DNA of 64,000 bases from assembly GCF_014644315.1 (NCBI RefSeq), contig NZ_BMKL01000001.1:1933001-1997000 (forward strand). Direction: 5' to 3'. The notes beneath the pieces were generated by a model. The model was not told the DNA's origin. It saw only the letters and a list, made by a program, of their open reading frames with translations, and made no database searches. A program made the position numbers and the translations under genes. This DNA comes from Tsuneonella deserti (GTDB lineage: Bacteria; Pseudomonadota; Alphaproteobacteria; Sphingomonadales; Sphingomonadaceae). Positions 57,465 through 64,000 of the stretch are shown here, piece after piece (the first letter of the stretch is position 1; each line of letters opens with the position of its first letter).

Positions 57465-57496
57465 ACGGGCCGGACGGTGCAATCCGTCCGGCCCGT
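57465..57496 (+). terminator. Hairpin after the phasin gene
   Basis: Perfect 13-bp arms ACGGGCCGGACGG and CCGTCCGGCCCGT enclose loop TGCAAT, 54 bp after the phasin stop. No long T run follows, but the stem is very stable. Confidence 0.65.
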
Positions 57497-57568
57497 TGCC
57501 GTCTGGAGAGCCTGGGGCGGTCGGGCGCATCTTGCGGCGCAGCCGTTCGTTACGATATTGCGGACCCG

Positions 57569-57943
57569 ATGACCGATCGCTTCCCTGCCCAGCCCGCCTT
57601 CGGCGAACCCGTCCGCTCAGCCGGACGCGACGAGGATGCGGATACCGGCGACCAGATCGGCGTCGCCACCAAGACGCGCGCCAAGCCCAAGAAACCGAGC
57701 CAGTACAAGGTGCTGATGCTCAACGACGACTACACGCCGATGGAGTTCGTCGTCATCGTGCTCAAGCGGTTCTTCCGCATGGACATGGAGCAGGCGACCA
57801 GGGTCATGCTGCATGTCCACCAGCGCGGAGTCGGTGTCTGCGGCGTGTTCCCCTACGAAGTCGCCGAGACAAAGGTGAACCAGGTCATGGACTTCGCCCG
57901 GCAGAACCAGCACCCGCTCCAGTGCACGCTGGAAAAAGCCTGA
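57569..57943 (+). CDS. clpS: ATP-dependent Clp protease adaptor ClpS
   Basis: A 124-aa adaptor. The conserved core is [20 protein letters not shown], then [23 protein letters not shown], which forms the N-degron pocket. The N-terminal 40 residues are charged and flexible. ClpS delivers proteins with N-terminal Leu, Phe, Trp or Tyr to ClpA. clpA is not in the window. It lies between the phasin gene and lptF. Confidence 0.95.
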   Translation: MTDRFPAQPAFGEPVRSAGRDEDADTGDQIGVATKTRAKPKKPSQYKVLMLNDDYTPMEFVVIVLKRFFRMDMEQATRVMLHVHQRGVGVCGVFPYEVAETKVNQVMDFARQNQHPLQCTLEKA

Positions 57944-58047
57944 AACCGCTGCGGGCCGCCCTCGTTTACCGCTACCGATGACAGGGCATGACCACGCCCC
58001 GCTTTGCCGCTAAGGCCGGCTGACACAGCGAAAAGACCCGCGCACCC

Positions 58048-59280
58048 TTGTTCAAGTTCCTGCCCGCGATCGACCGATACATCCTGCGCCTCACGCTGGT
58101 GCCGATGCTGGGCGTGTTCGTGCTGGCCGCGTCGCTGCTGATCCTCGACAAGATGCTGCGGCTGTTCGATTTCGTCGCGACCGAGGGCGGCCCGATCGGC
58201 GTCGTGTTCAAGATGCTCGCGACCATGATGCCGGAATACGCCTCGCTGGCGATCCCGCTTGGCCTGTTGCTTGGCGTACTGTTCGCCTTCCGCAAGCTGG
58301 CCACCACAAGCGAGCTCGACATCCTGCGCGCCGTCGGGCTCAGCTACGGTCGCCTGCTGCGGGTGCCCTATGCGATTGCGGCGGTCCTGATCGCCGTCAA
58401 CATCGCCCTGGTGTTCTACATCCAGCCGATCAGCCGCTACTGGTACGAACGGCTGGATTACGAACTGCGCTCGGGCGCCCTCGGCGCGTCGATCAAGGTG
58501 GGCGAGTTCACCACTCTCAAGGACCGGATGGCCCTGCGCATCGAGCGCAGCGAGGATGAGGGCCGCCGGCTTATCGGTATCTTTGCACGGTTCGCCAACG
58601 ACAAGGGACAGGTCTTGTCGATCTCGGCCCGCGAGGGGTCGTTCCTGGCGACGAAGGACAATCCGGATACCATTATCCTGCGCCTTACCGACGGCATCAT
58701 CGTGCAGGACATGGGGACCGAGTCAGGTCCCCGCGTACTCAGTTTCACCCGGCACGATCTGCCAATCGACCTGCCGATGGTCGAGAAGTTCCGGTCACGC
58801 GGCGATGCCGAGCGCGAATACATCCTGCCCGAACTCCTGCGCATTGGCTGGGGCGGAAACCAGACCAGCGAGGAGCAGCGGGACGGAAGCCAGGCCAGCT
58901 TCAACTTCCGCCTCGTGGAAGTGATCATGATGCTGCTGATGCCGCTGCTCGGGGTGGCCCTCGCCATCCCGCCGAAACGGTCGACCAGCGCGCTCGGCGT
59001 ATTCGTCTCAATCGTGATGGTGGTCGCGTATCACAAGATCAACCAGTATGCGCAGGACGTGGCGACACTTGGCCGGGTGGATCCGACGCTTGCCCTGTGG
59101 GCTCCGTTCGCACTGTTCGCCGCGCTCATCATCTGGATGTACTGGCGCGTCGCTTACGTCCCCGGCGGCCAGGCGATCGGCGCGCTCGAGGCGGCATTCG
59201 CGAAGCTCGCGAAGCGCATCCGCGCAGTGATGAGCCGCCGAACCTCCCACCGCCCGCTGCAGCCCGCGCCCGCCGAGTAA
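58048..59280 (+). CDS. lptF: LPS export ABC transporter permease LptF
   Basis: A 410-aa LptF/LptG family permease with six helices: IDRYILRLTLVPMLGVFVLA at the N-terminus, a large periplasmic beta-jellyroll domain (about residues 130-270), then MMLLMPLLGVALAIPPKR. With LptG and LptB it extracts lipopolysaccharide from the inner membrane. The start is TTG at 58048 (MFKFLPAIDRYI). lptG starts 9 bp after its stop. Confidence 0.92.
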   Translation: MFKFLPAIDRYILRLTLVPMLGVFVLAASLLILDKMLRLFDFVATEGGPIGVVFKMLATMMPEYASLAIPLGLLLGVLFAFRKLATTSELDILRAVGLSYGRLLRVPYAIAAVLIAVNIALVFYIQPISRYWYERLDYELRSGALGASIKVGEFTTLKDRMALRIERSEDEGRRLIGIFARFANDKGQVLSISAREGSFLATKDNPDTIILRLTDGIIVQDMGTESGPRVLSFTRHDLPIDLPMVEKFRSRGDAEREYILPELLRIGWGGNQTSEEQRDGSQASFNFRLVEVIMMLLMPLLGVALAIPPKRSTSALGVFVSIVMVVAYHKINQYAQDVATLGRVDPTLALWAPFALFAALIIWMYWRVAYVPGGQAIGALEAAFAKLAKRIRAVMSRRTSHRPLQPAPAE

Positions 59281-59289
59281 GTCCCGCCG

Positions 59290-60384
59290 ATGCTCGATTT
59301 TTTTCCCTCACGCACGCTGACGCTCTACCTCGCGCGCCTGTTCGTGGTGCGCATCTTCGCCGTGCTGGTCATGCTGGTGCTGGTGCTGCTTATGCTCGAC
59401 CTGCTCTCCAGCACCGGAAAGATCCTGCAGGTGCCGGGCAATGGACAGGCGGAAATCTGGACTTACGCCACCTTGCGTGCGCCGCAACTGATCGCGCGCT
59501 TCCTGCCCTATTCGGTGTTGTTGGCGACCATCATCACGCTGGTGGGATTGAACCAGAACAGCGAGGTGATCGCCATGAAGGCCGCCGGCCTCTCGGCGCA
59601 CCAGGTGCTCGCGCCGCTGCTGCTGACCGCGCTGGTCATCGGGGTCGGCAGCTTCGCCTTCAACGAACGGGTGGTCACCCGCGCAACGGCGACCCTGAAG
59701 GCCTGGGACGCGAACGAGTTCCGCAAGGTGCCAAGAGACTCGGGCGTTCGCACCAATGTCTACCTCACCGATGGCACCAACATCCTCGCCGCTGCCGCTG
59801 TCACCGGAAGCGGCGACAATACCACGATGAGCGGCGTCACGTGGTACCGGCGCGCACCCAGCGGAGCGATCGCGGAGCAACTCAGGGCGCAGCGCGCGGT
59901 CTATGCCGCCCCAGGCTGGCGGCTCGAGAACGCCACCGGGTTCGATGTCGCCGGAGCACGGAGCGAACGTCTGGGCGATACCGTCGTCGGCCAGAAGATC
60001 ACCCCCGAGCAGGTGGTGCTGGGGAGCGTGGATCCCGATGCCCAGTCCTTCTGGCAGCTGCGCAGGTCGATCGCGGACTTCGACGCGGCAGGCCGGCGCA
60101 CCGCGGAATTCAAGGCCAAGTGGTGGCACAAGCTGGCAGGTCCGCTGTCTTCCGTTCTCATGCCATTGCTCGGCGCTGTGGCCGCGTTCGGCCTTGCCCG
60201 GTCGGGCCAGTTGTTCGTGCGCGCGGTGATCGGCATGGCGCTGGGCTTCGCCTATTTCGTGGTCGACAATGCCGCTCTCGCGATGGGCAATTTTGGCGGA
60301 TACCCGCCACTCCTGGCCGCCTGGGCGCCCTTCGTCCTGTTCGCGCTCATCGGGGAAACCGTCCTCGTCCGCACCGAAGAGTGA
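59290..60384 (+). CDS. lptG: LPS export ABC transporter permease LptG
   Basis: A 364-aa LptF/LptG family permease. It opens FFPSRTLTLYLARLFVVRIF, has NSEVIAMKAAGLSAHQVLAP, the coupling-helix segment for LptB, and a C-terminal helix bundle (LSSVLMPLLGAVAAFGLARS). The periplasmic domain spans about residues 125-265. It pairs with LptF to move LPS toward LptC and LptA. It lies 9 bp behind lptF in the same operon. Confidence 0.93.
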   Translation: MLDFFPSRTLTLYLARLFVVRIFAVLVMLVLVLLMLDLLSSTGKILQVPGNGQAEIWTYATLRAPQLIARFLPYSVLLATIITLVGLNQNSEVIAMKAAGLSAHQVLAPLLLTALVIGVGSFAFNERVVTRATATLKAWDANEFRKVPRDSGVRTNVYLTDGTNILAAAAVTGSGDNTTMSGVTWYRRAPSGAIAEQLRAQRAVYAAPGWRLENATGFDVAGARSERLGDTVVGQKITPEQVVLGSVDPDAQSFWQLRRSIADFDAAGRRTAEFKAKWWHKLAGPLSSVLMPLLGAVAAFGLARSGQLFVRAVIGMALGFAYFVVDNAALAMGNFGGYPPLLAAWAPFVLFALIGETVLVRTEE

Positions 60385-60447
60385 ATTGCGGCGGAACTTT
60401 GGCGAAGCTCGACTGTTGACGCTGGACCCTACTTAGGAGTTTCAGCC

Positions 60448-60726
60448 ATGAAGAAGTTCGCTCTGCCCGCTCTTGCTGCCGCTCTCGCCCTCGGTGCTTG
60501 CGACAGCACTCCCAAGGATGACACTGCGACCGACGCAGCGACCGATACCACCCTGACCGAGCCGATGGCTGCCGATACCGCGATGGCGACCGACAGCATG
60601 GCCACCGACGCGACTGCGACGGACGGAATGGCGACCGACACCACGACTACGACCAGCCCGGACGGAAGCGCGACGGCCACCGCCACCGCCTCCCCGACGC
60701 CCAGCGGTTCCGCGAGCGCGATGTAA
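60448..60726 (+). CDS. Thr/Asp/Ala-rich small lipoprotein (first of a tandem pair)
   Basis: A 92-aa protein with a lipoprotein signal (ALALGAC, lipid Cys about residue 18). The mature part is low-complexity, with repeated ATD, MATD and TTT units, probably disordered. AGGAG lies eight bases upstream of the ATG. No family domain is seen. A second lipoprotein of similar design starts 17 bp downstream, suggesting duplication. Confidence 0.75.
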   Translation: MKKFALPALAAALALGACDSTPKDDTATDAATDTTLTEPMAADTAMATDSMATDATATDGMATDTTTTTSPDGSATATATASPTPSGSASAM

Positions 60727-60743
60727 TACGCGGAGAGCCGATC

Positions 60744-61073
60744 ATGACGAAGTTCGCCTTCACCGCCGTGGCTGCCGCGCTCGCACTGGCCGCGTGCGAC
60801 AACAATGGGGCAGATGACACGGCGGCTGCCGATGCAACCGCAACCGAAACGGCGACGACGGCCGCGGGGGATACAACGATCGTGACCCCGGCTCCCACTG
60901 CAACGGAAACCACCGTCGTCACCAATCCGGGCGCCACCGCGACCACCACGACCAACGCCAACGGCGACAAGGTCACCGTGGGTCCGAACGGGGTGGCGGC
61001 GGACGTGGGCGATTCCGAAACGCGGGTGCGGGTCGATACCAACAATCCGACGCTCACCGTCGAAAAGAAGTAA
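60744..61073 (+). CDS. Thr/Ala-rich small lipoprotein (second of a tandem pair)
   Basis: A 109-aa protein with a lipoprotein signal (ALALAAC, lipid Cys about residue 18). The Thr/Ala-rich middle is low-complexity; the C-terminus (KVTVGPNGVAADVGDSETRV) is less repetitive and may fold. The signal sequence resembles that of the gene just upstream. Function is unknown; it is probably anchored in the outer or inner membrane. A terminator hairpin lies 38 bp after its stop. Confidence 0.75.
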   Translation: MTKFAFTAVAAALALAACDNNGADDTAAADATATETATTAAGDTTIVTPAPTATETTVVTNPGATATTTTNANGDKVTVGPNGVAADVGDSETRVRVDTNNPTLTVEKK

Positions 61074-61085
61074 GCACCTCTTTCG

Positions 61086-62252
61086 TCACGCCTGCTCCGG
61101 CTGGCGTTCCAGGGGGCCGTCCCGATCGGGGCGGCCCCCTTCCTGTGCAGGACCGGATCGCCGCATCCGCATGGTGCTGCCGGCAATTCGTCCGACCAGC
61201 GGGGTCATGCCCCGGTAGTGCGCGCGGCCATAAGTTTCGCGCGCACCTTCATGAACCGAGAGCCGCCGGTGCGCTTCGGCCAGGGCGTGATAAGGAAGCG
61301 ACGGCAGCAGGTGATGAAGCGCATGGTAGCGTAGCCCTACCGGAGCCCACAACGCGGCGACGAAACCGGGCGGCGGCACATTGACGGTATCGAGATACTG
61401 GGCAGTCACGCTCATCGGCTCGCCCTCGTTCTCCCACAGGTGCGCCACCAGCGTCCGCAACTGGTTGAGCACCGCCACGGCCGAGAAAATGGCCAGCGCC
61501 ACCGCGAGGGGCCGCCAGCCGATGATCGCGATGCTGGCGATCAGCGCGATGCCCCAGAGCGCCGCGCCGGTCTCGAGCAGGATGAAGCGGCGCTTGTTCT
61601 GGGGATCGGGAGGGCGGCGGCGATAGTCGGGATTGATCGCGAGCGTGGAGAACCGCGCCCAGTTGAGCCGCCGCAGCGGCGGGATCAGCAGGCCGAGCGG
61701 AGCAAGCACGCCGTAGCGCAGCACCAGCCCGACGGGTGCAAGCAGCGCGATCAGCACGAACAACGGCAGGCTCCACGGCTTCATCAGCGCGAGTGGGAGA
61801 TATTCCGGATCGTCGGGCGTTCCGTAGCGCTTGCGCGAATGGTGGATGGTGTGGCCGTCCTCATACATGAAGGAGGGAGTAAGCATCGGGATGCCGACGA
61901 GCAGGTTCCACGTCGTGCGGAAGCCAGGCAGCGCATCGCGGTGGAGGTGCGTCAGCTCATGGATGAACAGCAGCGCGCGGTAGAGCGCGAAGGTCGAGAC
62001 GATGCCCAGCACGATGGTCAGCCACAACGGTCCGGCCAGCACCGCGCCGGCAAGTGCCGCGTAACCGACAACCGCCGAGCCGAGCATGTCAGGCCAATAG
62101 ATGTGCGCCTTCGCCTGGCCCAGCTCGCGCATGAGTTCCGCCGCCGCACGCAGCAGCGCCTTGTCGTCCTCGTCGCGCGCACCGCTGTAGGCCTGCAAGC
62201 CCGATGTGAGCGCGGCCCCGCGCGGTGGATTGGGTGTGTCGGGAACGGTCAT
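61086..62252 (-). CDS. Membrane fatty acid desaturase
   Basis: About 388 aa with four to six helices and three histidine boxes: HELTH, HTIHH and HALHH, which bind the di-iron centre. It probably inserts a double bond in membrane acyl chains using O2. ATG at 62252 is chosen because the frame upstream is Cys/Trp/Arg-rich and not protein-like. The last 20 residues are encoded across the hairpin at 61111-61141, which also lies downstream of the convergent lipoprotein gene. Confidence 0.9.
   Translation of the reverse strand: MTVPDTPNPPRGAALTSGLQAYSGARDEDDKALLRAAAELMRELGQAKAHIYWPDMLGSAVVGYAALAGAVLAGPLWLTIVLGIVSTFALYRALLFIHELTHLHRDALPGFRTTWNLLVGIPMLTPSFMYEDGHTIHHSRKRYGTPDDPEYLPLALMKPWSLPLFVLIALLAPVGLVLRYGVLAPLGLLIPPLRRLNWARFSTLAINPDYRRRPPDPQNKRRFILLETGAALWGIALIASIAIIGWRPLAVALAIFSAVAVLNQLRTLVAHLWENEGEPMSVTAQYLDTVNVPPPGFVAALWAPVGLRYHALHHLLPSLPYHALAEAHRRLSVHEGARETYGRAHYRGMTPLVGRIAGSTMRMRRSGPAQEGGRPDRDGPLERQPEQA
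61111..61141. terminator. Stable hairpin downstream of the lipoprotein pair, inside the desaturase 3' end
   Basis: Arms AGGGGGCCGTCCCG and CGGGGCGGCCCCCT with an AT loop are followed by TCC on the plus strand. The core equals that of the rpoH terminator at 1517-1545. It probably ends lipoprotein transcription; on the minus strand it is part of the desaturase coding sequence. Confidence 0.6.
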
Positions 62253-62362
62253 TTCCTGCTTTTCCGATTGCCCCCTGCGGCCTATCCGGCGCCAGCCGGT
62301 GCACCACCGGTCCATAGCTGTCTCGCACGACACGCCAAATGAACAAGATCGGGAGCGTCCGG

Positions 62363-63514
62363 ATGCGCAAGATAGAGTTCACGCCCGTCAGCGGCAAGCG
62401 CGAGCGGCGCGAATTCGTCGATCTCAGTTATCGGCTCAATGGCGATGATCCGAACTGGGTGCCACCGTTGCGGTCGGAGGCGCTTGAACTGGTGACGCCG
62501 GGCAAGAACCCGTTTTTCGAGCACGCGAGTGTCGCGCAGTATATTGCCCGCATCGACGGTCGACCGGTCGGTCGGATCTCGGCGCATGTCGACCGCCTCG
62601 CGCTCGAGCAGCCGCCCGAGCAGGGAATGGGTCCCGGCACCGGCAACTGGGGCCTGCTGGAGGCGGAGGACGAGGAGATCGCCCATGCGCTGATCGCCAG
62701 GGCCGAGGACTGGCTGAAAGGTCAGGGGATGACCCGCGTGCTGGCGCCCCTGAGCATGTCGATCTGGGAGGAGCCTGGCCAGCTCACCTTCGGGCATGAT
62801 CATCCCCCGACGGTGATGATGGGGCATCAGCCCCAGCGCTACGCCGACTGGATCGCCAGCGCGGGGTATCGGCCGGCGAAGAAGTTGCTGACCTACGAGC
62901 TTGACATCGTTCGCCCATTTCCGCCGCTGATCCAGCGGATCGTCCAGGCGGGCGAAAAGAACGAGCGGATTCGCATCCGCAAGGTCGACAAGTCGCGGTT
63001 CGACGAGGAAGCCCGGCTGATCCTCGAAATCCTCAACGATGCATGGTCCGATAACTGGGGCTTCGTCCCCTTTACCGAGGCCGAGATCGAATACGCCGGC
63101 AAGAAGTTCAGGCCGATCGTCTTTGAAGACCTGATCATGATTGCCGAGTACGATGGCGAGCCGGTCGCCTTCATGATGACGCTGCCCGACCTCAACGAGG
63201 CGATCGCCCCGCTCAGGGGCAGCCTGTTCCCCTTCGGCTGGGCCAAGCTGCTCCTGTGGCTCCGGAAACCGAAGGTGCGCACCATGAGAGTGCCCCTCAT
63301 GGGAGTGCGCAAGCGCCTGCAGTCGTCACGCATGGCCAGCCAGCTCGCTTTCATGCTGATCGAAACGATCCGCCGGAACGCGGTGGCCCATTACGGCGCA
63401 ACCCGCGGGGAGATTGGCTGGATCCTCGAGGACAACCAGGGGATGGTCGCAATCGCGGAGGCGCTTCAAACCCGGGTGAACCGGGAATACATGCTCTACG
63501 AAAAGCCGCTCTAG
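62363..63514 (+). CDS. GNAT-like acyltransferase-fold protein
   Basis: About 383 aa. The N-terminal part (KIEFTPVSGKRERREFVDLS, NPFFEHASVAQYIARIDGRP, VGRISAHVDRLA) and the middle (GFVPFTEAEIEYAGKKFRPI, MIAEYDGEPVAFMMTLPDLN) have the pattern of tandem GNAT-like folds. Such proteins are common in alphaproteobacteria and have no proven substrate. ATG at 62363 is preferred over 62339 because GGGAG lies seven bases upstream. It is divergent from the desaturase gene. Confidence 0.75.
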   Translation: MRKIEFTPVSGKRERREFVDLSYRLNGDDPNWVPPLRSEALELVTPGKNPFFEHASVAQYIARIDGRPVGRISAHVDRLALEQPPEQGMGPGTGNWGLLEAEDEEIAHALIARAEDWLKGQGMTRVLAPLSMSIWEEPGQLTFGHDHPPTVMMGHQPQRYADWIASAGYRPAKKLLTYELDIVRPFPPLIQRIVQAGEKNERIRIRKVDKSRFDEEARLILEILNDAWSDNWGFVPFTEAEIEYAGKKFRPIVFEDLIMIAEYDGEPVAFMMTLPDLNEAIAPLRGSLFPFGWAKLLLWLRKPKVRTMRVPLMGVRKRLQSSRMASQLAFMLIETIRRNAVAHYGATRGEIGWILEDNQGMVAIAEALQTRVNREYMLYEKPL

Positions 63515-63569
63515 CGCCCGTCCGTTCCGTTTGCGCCGCGGGGCGCGCCCGATCCTCCACGGCGTCGGG

Positions 63570-63596
63570 AACGGGCAAATCGATTGGCCGTTTTTT
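63570..63596 (+). terminator. Terminator after the GNAT-like gene
   Basis: AACG-GC pairs with GCCGTT around a ten-base AT-rich loop, followed directly by six T residues, 55 bp after the stop codon. Confidence 0.6.
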
Positions 63597-63650
63597 CGTG
63601 CGAACAAGGCCGGGCCCGCGCCCTGCCCCATCACGGAGGCAAGTGCGTAA

Positions 63651-64000
63651 GTGGCAAGACGTGCGGGAAGACCCAAGACCAAAGACCTGCCCTTGGGTTC
63701 GGTCCTCCTGGTCGAGGATGACGCGCTCATCGCGATGTCGATCGAGCAGGCGTTGCTCGATGGCGGAGCGAGTGCGGTGATGATTTGTAGCAGCACCGCT
63801 GATGCTATGACGGCCCTGCGCGATTCCCAGCCCGACGGGCTGGTGCTCGACGTTCACCTGTCCGACCGGGATGACGGGTGGGCCCTCGCCGAGCTCGTGA
63901 ATTCGGTCGGTCCGAATCCTCCCCGGATCGTCTTTTCGACCGGTGCGCCCCAGGATATACCGGCGGAAATCGCCGAACTTGGACCGGTCCTCGAGAAGCC
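63651..64000 (+). CDS. Response regulator receiver protein (3' end beyond window)
   Basis: The frame starts at GTG 63651, with GGAGG eleven bases upstream, and runs off the window after about 116 codons. A basic N-terminal tail (VARRAGRPKTKDL) precedes a receiver domain: SVLLVEDDALIAM with the acidic pair, then LVLDVHLSDRDDGW with the phospho-Asp, and a VLEK segment with the conserved Lys at the edge. An output domain, if any, lies outside. Confidence 0.85.
   Translation, partial: MARRAGRPKTKDLPLGSVLLVEDDALIAMSIEQALLDGGASAVMICSSTADAMTALRDSQPDGLVLDVHLSDRDDGWALAELVNSVGPNPPRIVFSTGAPQDIPAEIAELGPVLEK

Overview
The window is a high-GC, densely coded chromosomal segment of an alphaproteobacterium, most likely order Sphingomonadales (Sphingomonadaceae or Erythrobacteraceae). 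The assignment rests on gene content: two TonB-dependent receptors, a trigger factor with a long Lys/Ala/Pro tail, a DUF3297 protein, FixL/FixJ, a class I PHA synthase with phasin, paired SPOR-domain proteins around a ParA gene, and frequent GTG/TTG starts. No species can be named from the sequence alone. No insertion sequence, rRNA operon or CRISPR array was seen.

Region 1 (1-14.5 kb) is housekeeping: the end of an RluA-type pseudouridine synthase, heat-shock sigma factor rpoH, mtgA, a cation diffusion facilitator, and clpP-clpX. A TonB-dependent receptor and a secreted amidase separate clpP from the trigger factor gene. Then come tRNA-Leu(UAG), small conserved proteins, a CHAP-domain protein and the GTPase gene der. 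Region 2 (14.5-24.3 kb) holds a DUF418 membrane protein, a ParA/DNA-binding partner pair flanked by two SPOR-domain envelope proteins, pyrB with a dihydroorotase-like gene that has lost its metal ligands, sppA and tRNA-Val(CAC).

Region 3 (24.3-38.7 kb) looks accessory. It starts just after the tRNA-Val gene and carries copper defence: a Cu+-ATPase, CueR, multicopper oxidase CopA and CopB, with a MerR-type promoter in front. A minus-strand cluster follows: an Rrf2 regulator, a promoter containing a 27-bp palindrome, a YezD-like 53-aa protein, a TonB receptor, a TauE/SafE exporter and ChrA. This cluster looks like an oxyanion or sulfur module. A flavodoxin-fold oxidoreductase, an MgtC/DUF4010 membrane protein and a NUDIX hydrolase complete the region.

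Region 4 (38.9-43.4 kb) is an oxygen-sensing block: divergent fixJ and fixL (heme-PAS histidine kinase), a stand-alone receiver, a small membrane protein and a tandem universal stress protein. Region 5 (43.4-52.6 kb) has a sulfotransferase, then serS, surE, a LysM/M23 peptidase and a K+ channel-like protein in tight array, rimO, alkB and a RadC-type protein.

Region 6 (52.6-64 kb) has a membrane-tethered LuxR-type regulator whose start overlaps an AlaC-like aminotransferase gene, then phaC and a phasin behind TTGTGCA-type operators typical of PhaR. After these come clpS, lptF-lptG, two tandem Thr/Asp-rich lipoproteins, a fatty acid desaturase, a GNAT-like protein and the start of a response regulator. 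rpoH, ClpP, ClpX, ClpS and trigger factor together give the window a strong proteostasis component.
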